Shown: one piece after another, positions 23,841 through 31,920 of the stretch
Numbering within the stretch: the stretch's first letter is position 1
Layout: each line of letters starts with the position of its first letter
Assembly (NCBI GenBank): GCA_050692055.1
Contig: JBOGTC010000115.1
Location: 1-38,310, forward strand
DNA: 38,310 bases
Origin: JBOGTC01 sp050692055
GTDB lineage: Bacteria > Chloroflexota > Limnocylindria > QHBO01
Reading direction: 5' to 3'
The notes under the pieces: model-generated
Told to the model about the DNA's origin: nothing
Databases searched by the model: none
The model's input: only the letters and a program-made list of their open reading frames with translations
Made by a program: the position numbers and the translations under genes

Positions 23841-24194
23841 TCAGTCCTCGTCGGAAGCCAGGTACCGCACCGCCCAGCCGTCGAGGATCTCGTGGTCGTT
23901 TGGCTGTGCGACCAGCCGCGGGATCCAGCCGTCGACGGTCTCACTCGCGGCTGCGAAGCGCCTTGCCTCGTTCGCTGCGGTGATGGCCGGGAGCCAGCCA
24001 TCGGTGGCCGCGCGCTCGTCCGTCGGCGCTGCGCCGGGCTGAAGCTGCTGGCTCAGCACAATGGCGCCGACGCCGATCGCGGCCACGAGCACCACCAAGC
24101 TGATGAACGCCAGGACGAACCGTCCGCTGCGAATCATCTTGCGTTCGGTGGACGCCAGGGCTGGCGCCGAGATGAACTCTTGGAACTGGGTCAT
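23841..24194 (-). CDS. Small single-pass membrane protein, unknown function
   Basis: Protein of 117 residues with one membrane helix (FVLAFISLVVLVAAIGVGAI, about residues 29-48) and a C-terminal outer or inner part of about 65 residues without recognisable motifs (AATDGWLPAITAANEARRFA and VDGWIPRLVAQPNDHEIL share a DGW pattern, as does EILDGWAVRYL). The three DGW segments could be short degenerate repeats. ATG 24194 has a perfect AAGGAGG ribosome site 8 bases upstream. It precedes the AAA regulator on the same strand, so the two might share an operon. I do not recognise the family. Confidence 0.68.
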   Translation of the reverse strand: MTQFQEFISAPALASTERKMIRSGRFVLAFISLVVLVAAIGVGAIVLSQQLQPGAAPTDERAATDGWLPAITAANEARRFAAASETVDGWIPRLVAQPNDHEILDGWAVRYLASDED

Positions 24195-24399
24195 TGCCGG
24201 TGCCTCCTTGTGTGGTGTGGTGCGCTTTCGTCCCTGTGCGGGGTGGCTTGCGCTCTACCAACAAGGCGTGACGGCGGGGTGAACAATCGTGAGCATTCGG
24301 CCGGCACGACGGTAAACGATCGTGCGAATCCTCGCTCGACGACCGCTGGGCGTCGCGCGCTGGGCAGAGCGTCGCGCGAGCGCGTAGCCCGTCCAGGGT

Positions 24400-24528
24400 T
24401 TGCACCGGGAGTCGCCAACTGACGAACTTCGGGCCCCTGCTTCGTGGTTTCTTGCATGGGTGTCGGATAGCCGGGAGGCAGAGACCGATATCGGTCCCTT
24501 CACCTCCAGTTGGCTACTCCGGATGCAA
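24400..24528 (+). repeat. Type 2 palindromic repeat, copy F (about 129 bp)
   Basis: Begins TTGCACCGGGAGTCGCCAAC and ends CCAGTTGGCTACTCCGGATGCAA truncated to its arms: GGAGTcGcCAACTG on the left pairs with CAGTTGgCtACTCC on the right. The centre has TTGCATGGGTGTCGG. It shares TTGCA ends and a central TTGCA with type 1. The other 24195-24691 sequence holds no gene that I can support. Confidence 0.82.
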
Positions 24529-24691
24529 ACCCGCCGAGAACCGGGAGAACAAGCCGGGAGCCTGGCTACCTCGAGGCTCGGGCGGCCGGATGTCCGTGCT
24601 TGCGGGGCGGAGTATTCTGGAGACGAGGCACGAGCTCCACGACCCGAGCAGGCCGCGCCCCGCGCCCCGAGCAGCGAAGGAGCACCAGGTC

Positions 24692-25093
24692 ATGCAGGAA
24701 CATCCCAACGCAGCCATGGTTCGGGAAGGCCTGGAGGCCTTCAACCGGGGCGACATGCAAGGGTTCGCCGATCTCGTCGCCGATGACGTGACCTGGCACC
24801 AGATCGGACAGTCGGAGCCGATCCGCGGTAAGCAGGCCATGGCCGCGGCCATGCCCGGTGCGGGCGCCGTCGACTGGGAGATCACCGCGGACGTTCACGA
24901 CGTGATCGCCAACGACGACCACACGATCGCGCTGGTCGACGCCACTGGCCGCCGCGGCGGCCGGACGTTCCGGTATCGGACCGCCGAGATCATGCACATC
25001 CGCGACGGCAAGATCACCGAACGCTGGGCCTTCTCGGACGACACCGCCGCGATCACGGAGTTCTTCGCCGAACGAGTCGCGACGCCGTCCTAG
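24692..25093 (+). CDS. SnoaL/NTF2-like protein
   Basis: Protein of 133 residues with the SnoaL-like (NTF2) fold: MVREGLEAFNRGDMQGFADL, VADDVTWHQIGQSEPIRGKQ, then FRYRTAEIMHIRDGKITERW and AFSDDTAAITEFFAE. This fold serves as enzyme (isomerase, hydrolase) or ligand-binding domain; nothing here fixes the substrate. ATG 24692 has AAGGAG about 10 bases upstream. A 29-base scrap of its start is found at 20294-20322. It is convergent with the membrane protein gene that ends 6 bases away. Confidence 0.85.
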   Translation: MQEHPNAAMVREGLEAFNRGDMQGFADLVADDVTWHQIGQSEPIRGKQAMAAAMPGAGAVDWEITADVHDVIANDDHTIALVDATGRRGGRTFRYRTAEIMHIRDGKITERWAFSDDTAAITEFFAERVATPS

Positions 25094-25099
25094 GCGAGC

Positions 25100-25738
25100 T
25101 CAGTGGCCGATCGCCGCGCGAGCAGCCGGTGTCCGACGCGACTGGCCGTTGTGCATGAGGCCGGATAGTCCGTAGCCGGCCAGGCCGAGGAACAGCCACG
25201 CCGGCGGATGCGGCAGGGGCAGGCCGGCCGTCTCGGCCAGGATCACCGCACCGATGGCGACCGGGATCATCGCCAGGCTGAGCACCGGCGCCCAGGCGGG
25301 GAAGAGGCGGCGGCGCAGCGCCACGATCCCGAACACCACGATCCCGAGCAGGACGACCGGCAACATGGCGCTGGCGACTTCAGTAATCCACGGCTGGGCG
25401 GCATAGATCGCTTCGAGCTGCGCGTTGGCGGCGACAGGGGTGAGCGACGGGTCGAGCGAGACCTCGGCCAGGTTGTACGGCAGGGCTCCGAAGAGCGTTC
25501 CGATCCCGAGCGCACCGGCGGCGATCGAGCCCATGACGCCGAGCCGGTCGCGGAAACGGACGAGGTAACCAGCCATCCCGGCCACGAACGCCGCAACGGC
25601 GATCACCTTGAGCAGGTGGAAGGCGCCGTTGAGCGGGTAGGCGACCACGTGCGCGCTGTACGGCGCGGTGAGCACCTCCAGGGCGGTGGTCAGGGCGATG
25701 CCGAGCGCACCGCCGGCGATGAGGGCGAAGGTAAGCAT
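25100..25738 (-). CDS. Integral membrane protein with about six helices, unknown function
   Basis: Protein of 212 residues with about six hydrophobic helices, including FALIAGGALGIALTTALEVL at the start, LLKVIAVAAFVAGMAGYLV, AMLPVVLLGIVVFGIVALRR, and APVLSLAMIPVAIGAVILAE near the end. No family motif is recognised. ATG 25738 precedes the first helix by two residues. It is divergent from the histidine kinase gene; the start codons are about 130 bases apart, so they may share regulation. Confidence 0.75.
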   Translation of the reverse strand: MLTFALIAGGALGIALTTALEVLTAPYSAHVVAYPLNGAFHLLKVIAVAAFVAGMAGYLVRFRDRLGVMGSIAAGALGIGTLFGALPYNLAEVSLDPSLTPVAANAQLEAIYAAQPWITEVASAMLPVVLLGIVVFGIVALRRRLFPAWAPVLSLAMIPVAIGAVILAETAGLPLPHPPAWLFLGLAGYGLSGLMHNGQSRRTPAARAAIGH

Positions 25739-25867
25739 GGGATCGGTCTCCGAGGTGAATGCTGAACGAGCCTCAGGCTGGCGGCCGGCATCCCGGCGTG
25801 GTATCCGACTGGCCGTACATTCGAGGTGAGGCCAGCCGGATTCACACCGACGGCGCTGCTGGGCACA

Positions 25868-27298
25868 ATGCAGCCGATGCGCCCGCTGCTGATCATCGGT
25901 GCCGGCCTGGTGGTGGCCCTCTTCCTGTCGCCTGCGCTCGCCCCGGGGCTCGGCACCGACGCGCTCTTCAGTGCCGTCCTGCCGATCGGCTTCCTCGCCG
26001 CCGGCGCAGTGGCCGAAGTGCTGCGTCCTTCCCACCCGATCGGCGCTCGGCTCGTGCTGGTGGGCGTCCTCCATCTCGGCGCCGTCGTCGGCAGCCTCGT
26101 CGTGTATGCGGTCCGGGGAACGCCCGTTCCGGCGACCGGCATCGGCGGCGTCTCGGGCCTTGCCTTCGCCCTCGGGTTCGTGGTGCTGCTCGACCTGCTG
26201 GCCCGCTATCCCGACGGGCGGTACGCCTGGCGCTGGTCGCGCGTCATCGTGCGCGGTGCGCTGGTTGCCGCCGTCGTGTTCGTCGCGCTGAGCGTGCTCG
26301 CCAGCCCGACGATCCCGCAGATCCTCGAGCTCGAATCCATGCCGCCCAATCCTTCATTCGTGCCGGCCCTCGAGGAGGTGGCCGGCATCGGCGGCTCGAT
26401 CGCACTCGCGCCGCTCCTGGGGCTCGCGCTCCTCGTCGGGCGCTACCCGTCGGCTCCGGAGACGGACCGCCGACAGATGCGCTGGCCGATCATGACGACG
26501 CTGCTCGTCGTCGCCGGCATTGCGGCCTCCGGCCTCCTCGAGGCGACCGTCGGCGCGACGATCCAGACCGGCCTGTTCGTCGCGCTCGGTGTGGCCCTCC
26601 CCGGCTCCCTCCTCGTCGGCCTGCTGCGCCACTCGGAGGAGGCCGACCGGCTGGCCGCCCTCCAGGCCTCGGGCGCCAGGATCGCCGAGGCCGAGGAGGC
26701 CGAGCGACGCCGCATCGAGCGGGATCTGCACGATGGCGCGCAGCAGCAGCTCATCGCCCTGCTCGCCCGCGTCGAGCTGGCGCGCGTCCAGCTGACCGAC
26801 GAAGCCGCCAAGGCAGAGTTGGACGAGGTAGCCGAGGGCATCCGGCAGGTGCACCGCGATCTGCGCGAGCTGGCGCGCGGCATCCACCCGGCGATCCTGA
26901 CCGACAGGGGCCTGCCCGAGGCCATTGCCTCCGCAGCGGCCCGCCTGCCGATGCGGATCGCCGTCGAGATCGCGCCGGCGGTGGCCACCGTGCGCCACGC
27001 GCCCGCCGTCGAGGGGGCCGCGTACCTGTTCGTCCTCGAGGCGCTTACGAACGTCGCGAAGCATGCGGGGGCCGAAGCGGCCCGCGTTCAGGTGGCGTCC
27101 GACGGCGAGACACTGGAGGTGACGGTGGAGGATGCGGGCGTCGGCTTCGACCCGGCCGATGAGCTGGATGGTTCGGGACTCACGAACATGCGGGATCGCC
27201 TGGCGGCGGTCGGGGGGCGTCTTCTGGTCGAGAGCCGCCGGGGTGGTGGGACCACCCTGCGTGGGCTGTTTCCTGCCGGTCGGACCGATGTCGCCTGA
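25868..27298 (+). CDS. NarL-type sensor histidine kinase with membrane domain
   Basis: Sensor kinase of a two-component system, about 476 residues. The first 255 residues hold about seven or eight membrane helices (for example LLIIGAGLVVALFLSPALAP). A coiled-coil linker (AALQASGARIAEAEEAERRR) leads to the HisKA_3 box RIERDLHDGAQQQLIALLAR with the phosphorylated His288. The ATPase part has EALTNVAKHAG (N box, Asn395), VEDAGVGFDPAD (G1) and GSGLTNMRDRLAAVGGRL (G2). ATG 25868 is used; ATG 25877 or an earlier start at 25826 is possible. It overlaps the response regulator by 11 bases. The absence of a periplasmic sensor domain suggests that it senses within or near the membrane. Confidence 0.92.
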   Translation: MQPMRPLLIIGAGLVVALFLSPALAPGLGTDALFSAVLPIGFLAAGAVAEVLRPSHPIGARLVLVGVLHLGAVVGSLVVYAVRGTPVPATGIGGVSGLAFALGFVVLLDLLARYPDGRYAWRWSRVIVRGALVAAVVFVALSVLASPTIPQILELESMPPNPSFVPALEEVAGIGGSIALAPLLGLALLVGRYPSAPETDRRQMRWPIMTTLLVVAGIAASGLLEATVGATIQTGLFVALGVALPGSLLVGLLRHSEEADRLAALQASGARIAEAEEAERRRIERDLHDGAQQQLIALLARVELARVQLTDEAAKAELDEVAEGIRQVHRDLRELARGIHPAILTDRGLPEAIASAAARLPMRIAVEIAPAVATVRHAPAVEGAAYLFVLEALTNVAKHAGAEAARVQVASDGETLEVTVEDAGVGFDPADELDGSGLTNMRDRLAAVGGRLLVESRRGGGTTLRGLFPAGRTDVA

Positions 27299-27962
27299 TC
27301 CGCTGCGCGTCGTCCTGGCGGACGACAGCTACCTCGTGCGCGAAGGGACGCGCCGCCTGCTCGAGTCGGCAGGGGTGGAGATCGTCGCCGCGGTCGCGGA
27401 CGGGGTAGCGCTCCTCGAGGCGGTCGAGGTGCACCGGCCGGACGCCGTCCTCGCCGATGTGCGCATGCCCCCCTCCCACGGCACCGAGGGGATCCAGGCG
27501 GCCCACGAGATCCGCGACCGGCACCCCGACATCGGCGTCGTCATCCTCTCGCAGCATGCCGACGAGGGCTACGTCATCGAGCTGCTGCGCGATGGTAGCG
27601 CCGGGTACGGCTACCTCCTCAAGGAGCGAGTCGGCGATCGGGACGAGCTCGTGCGCGCCCTGCGCGAAACGTCCGCAGGTGGATCGGTCGTGGATCCCGT
27701 GCTAGTCGAGGCCCTCGTCCGCCGCCGCATCGCCGCGTCGGAATCGCCGCTCCGCGACCTCACGCCGCGCGAGCTCGACGTGCTGCGCGAGATGGCCGAG
27801 GGCAAGTCGAACGCGGCAATCGCGGCTTCTCTCTCGCTCTCGGAGTCTTCGATCGAGAAGTACACGAACGTCATCTTCTCGAAGCTCGGCCTCGGGGAGG
27901 AGCCGGCGCTGCACCGGCGGGTCACTGCGGTCATCGCGTTCCTCCGCGAGCAGAGATTCTGA
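27288..27962 (+). CDS. NarL/FixJ family response regulator
   Basis: Response regulator of 224 residues. The receiver domain has the acidic pair Asp12-Asp13 (RVVLADDSYLVREG), the phosphorylation site Asp57 (AVLADVRMPPSHG) and Lys in GYLLKERVGD. The LuxR-type helix-turn-helix is LTPRELDVLREMAEGKSNAA with IAASLSLSESSIEKYTNVIF. ATG 27288 lies inside the end of the kinase gene, so the pair is translationally coupled and certainly cognate. Targets are unknown; the divergent membrane protein gene is one candidate. Confidence 0.95.
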   Translation: MSPDPLRVVLADDSYLVREGTRRLLESAGVEIVAAVADGVALLEAVEVHRPDAVLADVRMPPSHGTEGIQAAHEIRDRHPDIGVVILSQHADEGYVIELLRDGSAGYGYLLKERVGDRDELVRALRETSAGGSVVDPVLVEALVRRRIAASESPLRDLTPRELDVLREMAEGKSNAAIAASLSLSESSIEKYTNVIFSKLGLGEEPALHRRVTAVIAFLREQRF

Positions 27963-28049
27963 GATGACGACGCCTCGCGGCTCAGACCACCTCTTCGAGC
28001 CATGCCACGACAGGCTGTAACACCCATCGGTTCATCGGCGCCATTTCCG

Positions 28050-28853
28050 TCAGACTTTATCGGCCCGGAGGCTGACGACCTGGGTGACGGATTGCTTGCC
28101 CTTGAGCTCCAGCGTCCGGCGCTCGAGGTTCGGGTCGAGATCCGCGGCCGCGGCGGCATCCGCCGACACCAGGACCTCACCCGGTCCGGCGACCGACGCG
28201 AGTCGTGCGGTGATGTTCACAACGTCACCCAGAGCGGTCAGCTCGACATGGCTCCCCTCTCCCACAGCGCCGAACCAGGCGCGTCCCGCGTGGACGCCGG
28301 CGCCTATGGATACCCATGGCCCGTCTGGATCGGCGTGGCCGGTGGCGCGGAGCAGCGCCTGGGCAGTCTCGACCGCGCGAGCGACATAGCGCTCACCGGT
28401 GAGGAGCGGGAAGAAGAGCGCCACCAGCTCGTCGCCCACGAACTTGTCGACGTACCCGTCATGGTCAAAGACCACCTTCGAGGCCGTAGAGTAGAAGCGG
28501 TCGAGGAGCGCGTGGTAGTCGCCCGGAGACATCCTCTCCGCCAGCGACGTCGAGCCACGAATGTCGGCGAAGAGCATCGCGCCCTCGACCTCCGCGCCGC
28601 CATGGTGTTTCGTGAGGAAGGCGGTGCACGAGTTGCACCAGTTCGGGTTGGCCTCCGACTGGCGCTTGCCGATGAGCCGCATCACCGGCGCACCCAGCCC
28701 GCCGAAAGGAGCGGCGCACATCCGGCAGCGTGGCTCTGTCGGAATGCGCATGAAGACGTGCCGGCCGATGGTCTTCATCGTGTCGCCGCCCTCGGTGAGG
28801 TATCGGCGCCAGAACTCCTCGTTCCGCTCGTCCGGCGATCCGCTTGAGGTCAC
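28050..28853 (-). CDS. Class III adenylate/guanylate cyclase with N-terminal CxxC pair (second copy)
   Basis: Paralogue of the cyclase at 13787-14581, with 267 residues. The two CxxC motifs (PRCRMCAAPF, Cys43/46; NWCNSC, Cys73/76) and the shared RLIGKR and GGAEVEG segments precede the catalytic domain: AMLFADIRGSTSLAERMSPG, VDKFVGDELVALF, and ALGDVVNITARLASVAG with the Asn and Arg. The N-terminal RNEEFW motif is also shared. All active-site residues appear present. GTG 28853 is the start used; TATGAT at 28898-28893 (minus strand) is a good -10 about 40 bases upstream. It is convergent with the response regulator gene. High similarity suggests a duplication within the genome. Confidence 0.9.
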   Translation of the reverse strand: MTSSGSPDERNEEFWRRYLTEGGDTMKTIGRHVFMRIPTEPRCRMCAAPFGGLGAPVMRLIGKRQSEANPNWCNSCTAFLTKHHGGAEVEGAMLFADIRGSTSLAERMSPGDYHALLDRFYSTASKVVFDHDGYVDKFVGDELVALFFPLLTGERYVARAVETAQALLRATGHADPDGPWVSIGAGVHAGRAWFGAVGEGSHVELTALGDVVNITARLASVAGPGEVLVSADAAAAADLDPNLERRTLELKGKQSVTQVVSLRADKV

Positions 28854-29253
28854 GTTCGACGTCTCATCGGACTCCTCGGTGATCCGGACGCATCATACGG
28901 CGCGCGGTCTACGCGTCGATCTCGTCTCGCAGGGCGCCGAGGACCTGCCAACCAGCACCGATTCTGCCAACGAGCGGCTCCGGCGCTGCCAGATGCCAAC
29001 CACGGCCGGCTTGGGCAGGCCCCACGCGGCTCGACGACCGCTGCGTGAGGTCGCTCCACGCTCAACCGCGTGCCCTGAATGCCGTCCGTGGGCTTGCCAT
29101 ATCGCCTAAGCCGCTCCTGGTTGGCAGGTGGCGATCCGAGGATCGATGCCGATAGCGCTGCATCTCGGCGGAGACCGATGCGAAGCACGCACGCTGGATC
29201 TCGCGCACGGGCTGTCCGATCGCGAGCGCATCGCCCGCGAGCGACTCGGCATC
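28854..29253. other. Stretch without a supportable gene
   Basis: Apart from the cyclase promoter (TATGAT, minus strand, 28898-28893) I see no gene with family support on either strand. The short open frames here show no recognisable motif. It is probably eroded sequence, as the adjoining VapC remnant suggests. Confidence 0.4.
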
Positions 29254-29470
29254 GTGCCTTCCCTCCGTGCCCACCAGGACGGCTCGGTCACCGGCGGCCG
29301 AGGCAAGGCGGGCATCGGCGGTGAGGACGCATCGCACCGGCCGATTCGGCGAGCACGACGTACGCGGCGTCGTATGCGGTGTGCCCGCTGTGGCCGACCG
29401 CGTCGATCACGGCCAGCACGCCAGGCGCTCCCTCGGCGAAGGCGCAAACCTTGCAGGGAGCGGTGGTCAC
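29254..29470 (-). pseudogene. Remnant of a VapC-type PIN toxin
   Basis: C-terminal half of a PIN protein on the minus strand. GVLAVIDAVGHSGHTAYDAA and YVVLAESAGA (the third acidic site, YDAAYV) lie in one frame; after a slip near 29337, RCVLTADARLASAAGDRAVL continues in another. The first half, with the leading Asp and Glu, is missing, and no antitoxin is near. Non-functional. Confidence 0.6.
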
Positions 29471-29507
29471 AGGCCACTTGCCGATGACCATCAAGAGGAG
29501 GAGTGTG

Positions 29508-30281
29508 ATGCGGCGACGGTTCATCGGGCTGCTGGGAAGTGCGGCCCTGATCTTGGCAACCAGCAGCCCGGCGCTGGCGATCGTCTACGGCGAGATCGAC
29601 TCAGACAACACCTACGCCAACACCGGCGCGTTGATCGCGCAGTTCGACGAGGGCAAGTTCGTCATCTGCAGCGGGACGCTGATCTCATCGACCGTCTTCC
29701 TCACGGCCGCGCACTGCGTGCGGGATGGGGCGACGATGTGGGTCAGCTTCGACCAGGCAATCGAGGAGCCGGTGACCGAAACGACGAACACCATTCACTC
29801 GGGCACCGCCCACGCGCATCCGAACTTCGCGTGCTGCGGCGCGAACGACACGTTCGATATTGCGGTGGTCGTCCTGAATGCTCCGGTCGGCATCGAGCCG
29901 GCGGACCTGCCCGAGCTGGACGCGCTCGGCCAGATGAGCAACCAGGAGCTGAGGTCGGCTGAGTTCGTGGCGGCCGGCTACGGGACCGTACGCGAGACGA
30001 AGAAGGGCGCGTTCCAGCCGCTCTTCTGGGATCCGCAGCGCCGGTTCGCCGAGCAGAGCGTCTACTCGCTGACCAAGGCCTGGCTGACCTTGTCGATGAA
30101 CCAGGCCACCGGGGACGGCGGCACGTGCTATGGCGACTCGGGAGGCCCGCACTTCCTTGGGGACACCGTCATGTCGATCACGGTCACCGGCGACGTCTGG
30201 TGCAAAGCGACCGACAAGACGTACCGCGTCGATACGCCCGTCGCGCGCGACTTCCTCGCCGATTTCGTGACGCTGCCGTAG
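29508..30281 (+). CDS. Secreted trypsin-like serine protease (S1 family)
   Basis: Protease of 257 residues. A signal peptide (MRRRFIGLLGSAALILATSS followed by PALA) is followed by IVYGEIDSD, placed like the IVGG start of mature trypsins. The catalytic triad is complete: His69 in FLTAAHCVRDG, Asp117 in DTFDIAVVVLNAP and Ser211 in GTCYGDSGGPHF. Paired cysteines (Cys54 with Cys70, Cys109/110, Cys207) suggest disulfides and export. ATG 29508 has AGGAGGAG 5 bases upstream. A second exported protein gene follows 116 bases later on the same strand. The substrate is unknown. Confidence 0.92.
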   Translation: MRRRFIGLLGSAALILATSSPALAIVYGEIDSDNTYANTGALIAQFDEGKFVICSGTLISSTVFLTAAHCVRDGATMWVSFDQAIEEPVTETTNTIHSGTAHAHPNFACCGANDTFDIAVVVLNAPVGIEPADLPELDALGQMSNQELRSAEFVAAGYGTVRETKKGAFQPLFWDPQRRFAEQSVYSLTKAWLTLSMNQATGDGGTCYGDSGGPHFLGDTVMSITVTGDVWCKATDKTYRVDTPVARDFLADFVTLP

Positions 30282-30397
30282 AGATGGAGCTTGCTCGCGA
30301 GGCATCGGTCCTCTCGACGGATGTACCACTATCGCAGCGACGCAGATGGGCGCACACTGTCGAGCGTGCCCGCCTAGAAAGGTAAAGGAGCAGGGTG

Positions 30398-30898
30398 ATG
30401 ATCCGCTCACGTCCAGTCCTGAGGCTCGGCACAGCGCTCGCGATCGCGATCGCGACCACCATCATGGCCGCCGGGGTTGTGCTCGCCCACCCGGAGTCGG
30501 AGGGCGACCACCCGAGCGGCTGCATCGTCACCGTCGAGCCAGGCTCGGTGGCGGTGGGTGGCCAGTTCACGGTTGCCGGCAACTTCGGGGGCGCATCGAT
30601 CTTCCTGGTCGAGGGGGCCGATGCATCGCCGGCCGAGGATGCCGCGCCTGACGCGACCACGCCGGAAGGCGACTCGTTCAGCGTAACGTTCATCTCGGAG
30701 GCTGACGACGTCGGCGAGTGGACCGTCGTCGGCTTGCTTCCGGAGAGCGAGTGCGGCGACTCGGATGGCCTGACGGTGACAGCCGCCACTCCCGACACGG
30801 CGATGGCTCAGCCGTCGGCCGTCGTCGTCATCGGGTGGCTGGCCCTCATCCTCGGCGTGGCGCTGGGCTCGCGGCGGCTGGCAAGCTTCCGACGTTGA
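30398..30898 (+). CDS. Exported membrane-anchored protein with Ig-like domain, unknown function
   Basis: Protein of 166 residues. A signal peptide (residues 1-30, ending GVVLA before HPESEG) leads to a beta-rich domain (GCIVTVEPGSVAVGGQFTVA, GNFGGASIFLVEG, EWTVVGLLPESECGDSDGLT) with two cysteines, Cys42 and Cys119, that could pair. The C-terminus has a membrane helix (VVVIGWLALILGVALG) and a basic end RRLASFRR, the layout of surface-anchored proteins, but no LPxTG motif is seen. ATG 30398 has AAAGGAG about 7 bases upstream. It may be coexpressed with the protease upstream. Confidence 0.75.
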   Translation: MIRSRPVLRLGTALAIAIATTIMAAGVVLAHPESEGDHPSGCIVTVEPGSVAVGGQFTVAGNFGGASIFLVEGADASPAEDAAPDATTPEGDSFSVTFISEADDVGEWTVVGLLPESECGDSDGLTVTAATPDTAMAQPSAVVVIGWLALILGVALGSRRLASFRR

Positions 30899-31080
30899 GA
30901 TCGCGGGGTCCTGGTCAAGCGCCGTCGACTCCTCGGACGGCGCGCAGGTACGCATCGGCGACGAAGGATCGGCGCGTGATCGGTGCCGTCCTGCTGGTCG
31001 GTCAGCGCGTGACCGGCGTGTGGGTTGACGGCTGATCGGCGGCGGCGTGGACAGGCAGACTTCGACGCGTAGCGGTCCTG

Positions 31081-31581
31081 CTACGGGCCCTGGTCGAGCT
31101 CGTCTCGCAGTGCACCGAGCTCCTCGAGCGCCAGCAGATCCTTTGGCCGGCCCGCAGCCCGTTTCATCCGGATGAGGTCGTCGATGTGGGCGACCAGCAC
31201 CGCATGGCCAAACAGCTGGAACTGCTCGGCGGTGCGTGCCAGGTCCTCGTAGCCTGATGTGCCGGCCGGCGTCGCCATGATGTCGATCCAGCCCAGATCG
31301 GTCGTCAGGGTGAACGCGTCGCCGTTGGCCAGGGCCTTGGCATCGAGCCTGAATGGCAGTCCCGGGTCTGCCCCTCGGAACTCGGCGCGCATCTCGCGCA
31401 GCGCATTGGCCAGGCGAGTGAGGTTCTCGCGCTCGCGCGCGTAGCAGATGTCGATGCCCTGCGTCACCAGCGGCGCGCCATGAGTCACCGCAGCCAGGCC
31501 GCCGATCAGGACGTATCGCACCTCATGACGACCCAGCAGGCGAATGACCGCCTCGGGCTGGAAGTCAGCGTTGCGATCCAA
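31081..31581 (-). CDS. Nucleotidyltransferase-fold protein, partner of an HTH protein, one catalytic Asp replaced
   Basis: Protein of 166 residues in the AbiEii/MNT-like nucleotidyltransferase superfamily: YVLIGGLAAVTHGAPLVTQG (active-site GG) continues with IDICYARERENLTRLANALR, and a further carboxylate lies at Asp100 (LGWIDIMATPAG). Most relatives have TxDID here; this protein has TQGID, with Gly42 in place of the first Asp and Asp44 kept. Catalysis may be weakened or lost. The start overlaps the end of the HTH gene by 17 bases, so the two form a pair typical of toxin-antitoxin systems. A short hairpin (CGTAGC/GCTACG) lies at its stop. Confidence 0.82.
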   Translation of the reverse strand: MDRNADFQPEAVIRLLGRHEVRYVLIGGLAAVTHGAPLVTQGIDICYARERENLTRLANALREMRAEFRGADPGLPFRLDAKALANGDAFTLTTDLGWIDIMATPAGTSGYEDLARTAEQFQLFGHAVLVAHIDDLIRMKRAAGRPKDLLALEELGALRDELDQGP

Positions 31582-31894
31582 CTCGCGCGGCCCTCAGGAA
31601 TGCAGCCAGGTTGCGACCGGCACGACCGGCGGCCACGACGCGATCCTCCGGGCTTCGGGTGAGCGACGCCCGGATGAGCGTCCGGTCGACTCCCTCACCG
31701 AGCCTGGGCGACAGCTCAAGCGTGGCGCCGGCCCCGGCCAGGAGCCGCTCGAGGGTGTCCAGGCGCGGAGAGATCATCCCGCGCTCGATACGGGCGATGG
31801 CGGGTTGCGGCACGCCGGTCTTACGGGCAAGGGCTCGCTGGCTGAACCCTGCCTGTCGGCGGGCATATCGAAGCGCACGTGCTGCCTTCATCAC
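31565..31894 (-). CDS. XRE family helix-turn-helix protein (antitoxin-like)
   Basis: Protein of about 109 residues. The N-terminal XRE helix-turn-helix is ALRYARRQAGFSQRALARKT with GVPQPAIARIERGMISPRLD and TLERLLAGAGATLEL. The C-terminal part (TLIRASLTRSPEDRVVAAGR) is helical and probably binds the nucleotidyltransferase partner. GTG 31894 or ATG 31891 is the start. A 7-base-arm palindrome overlapping the -10 lies just upstream, so autorepression is expected. Confidence 0.85.
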   Translation of the reverse strand: MMKAARALRYARRQAGFSQRALARKTGVPQPAIARIERGMISPRLDTLERLLAGAGATLELSPRLGEGVDRTLIRASLTRSPEDRVVAAGRAGRNLAAFLRAARVGSQR

Positions 31895-31899
31895 CGCTC

Positions 31900-31920
31900 A
31901 TGATAACAGAGTCGTTATCA
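31900..31920 (-). promoter_or_regulatory. Operator and -10 of the HTH-nucleotidyltransferase pair
   Basis: TGATAAC (31901-31907) and GTTATCA (31914-31920) form a perfect dyad with 6-base spacer. On the minus strand TATCAT (31905-31900) lies at its edge, 5 bases before GTG 31894 and 8 before ATG 31891. The dyad also covers the stop codon of the MpaB-like gene upstream. Confidence 0.65.

Noticed and set aside
22524..24422. Plus-strand frame of 632 codons opposite the AAA regulator
   Set aside because: No motif and it crosses a tandem repeat and an intergenic region; a shadow of the minus-strand gene.
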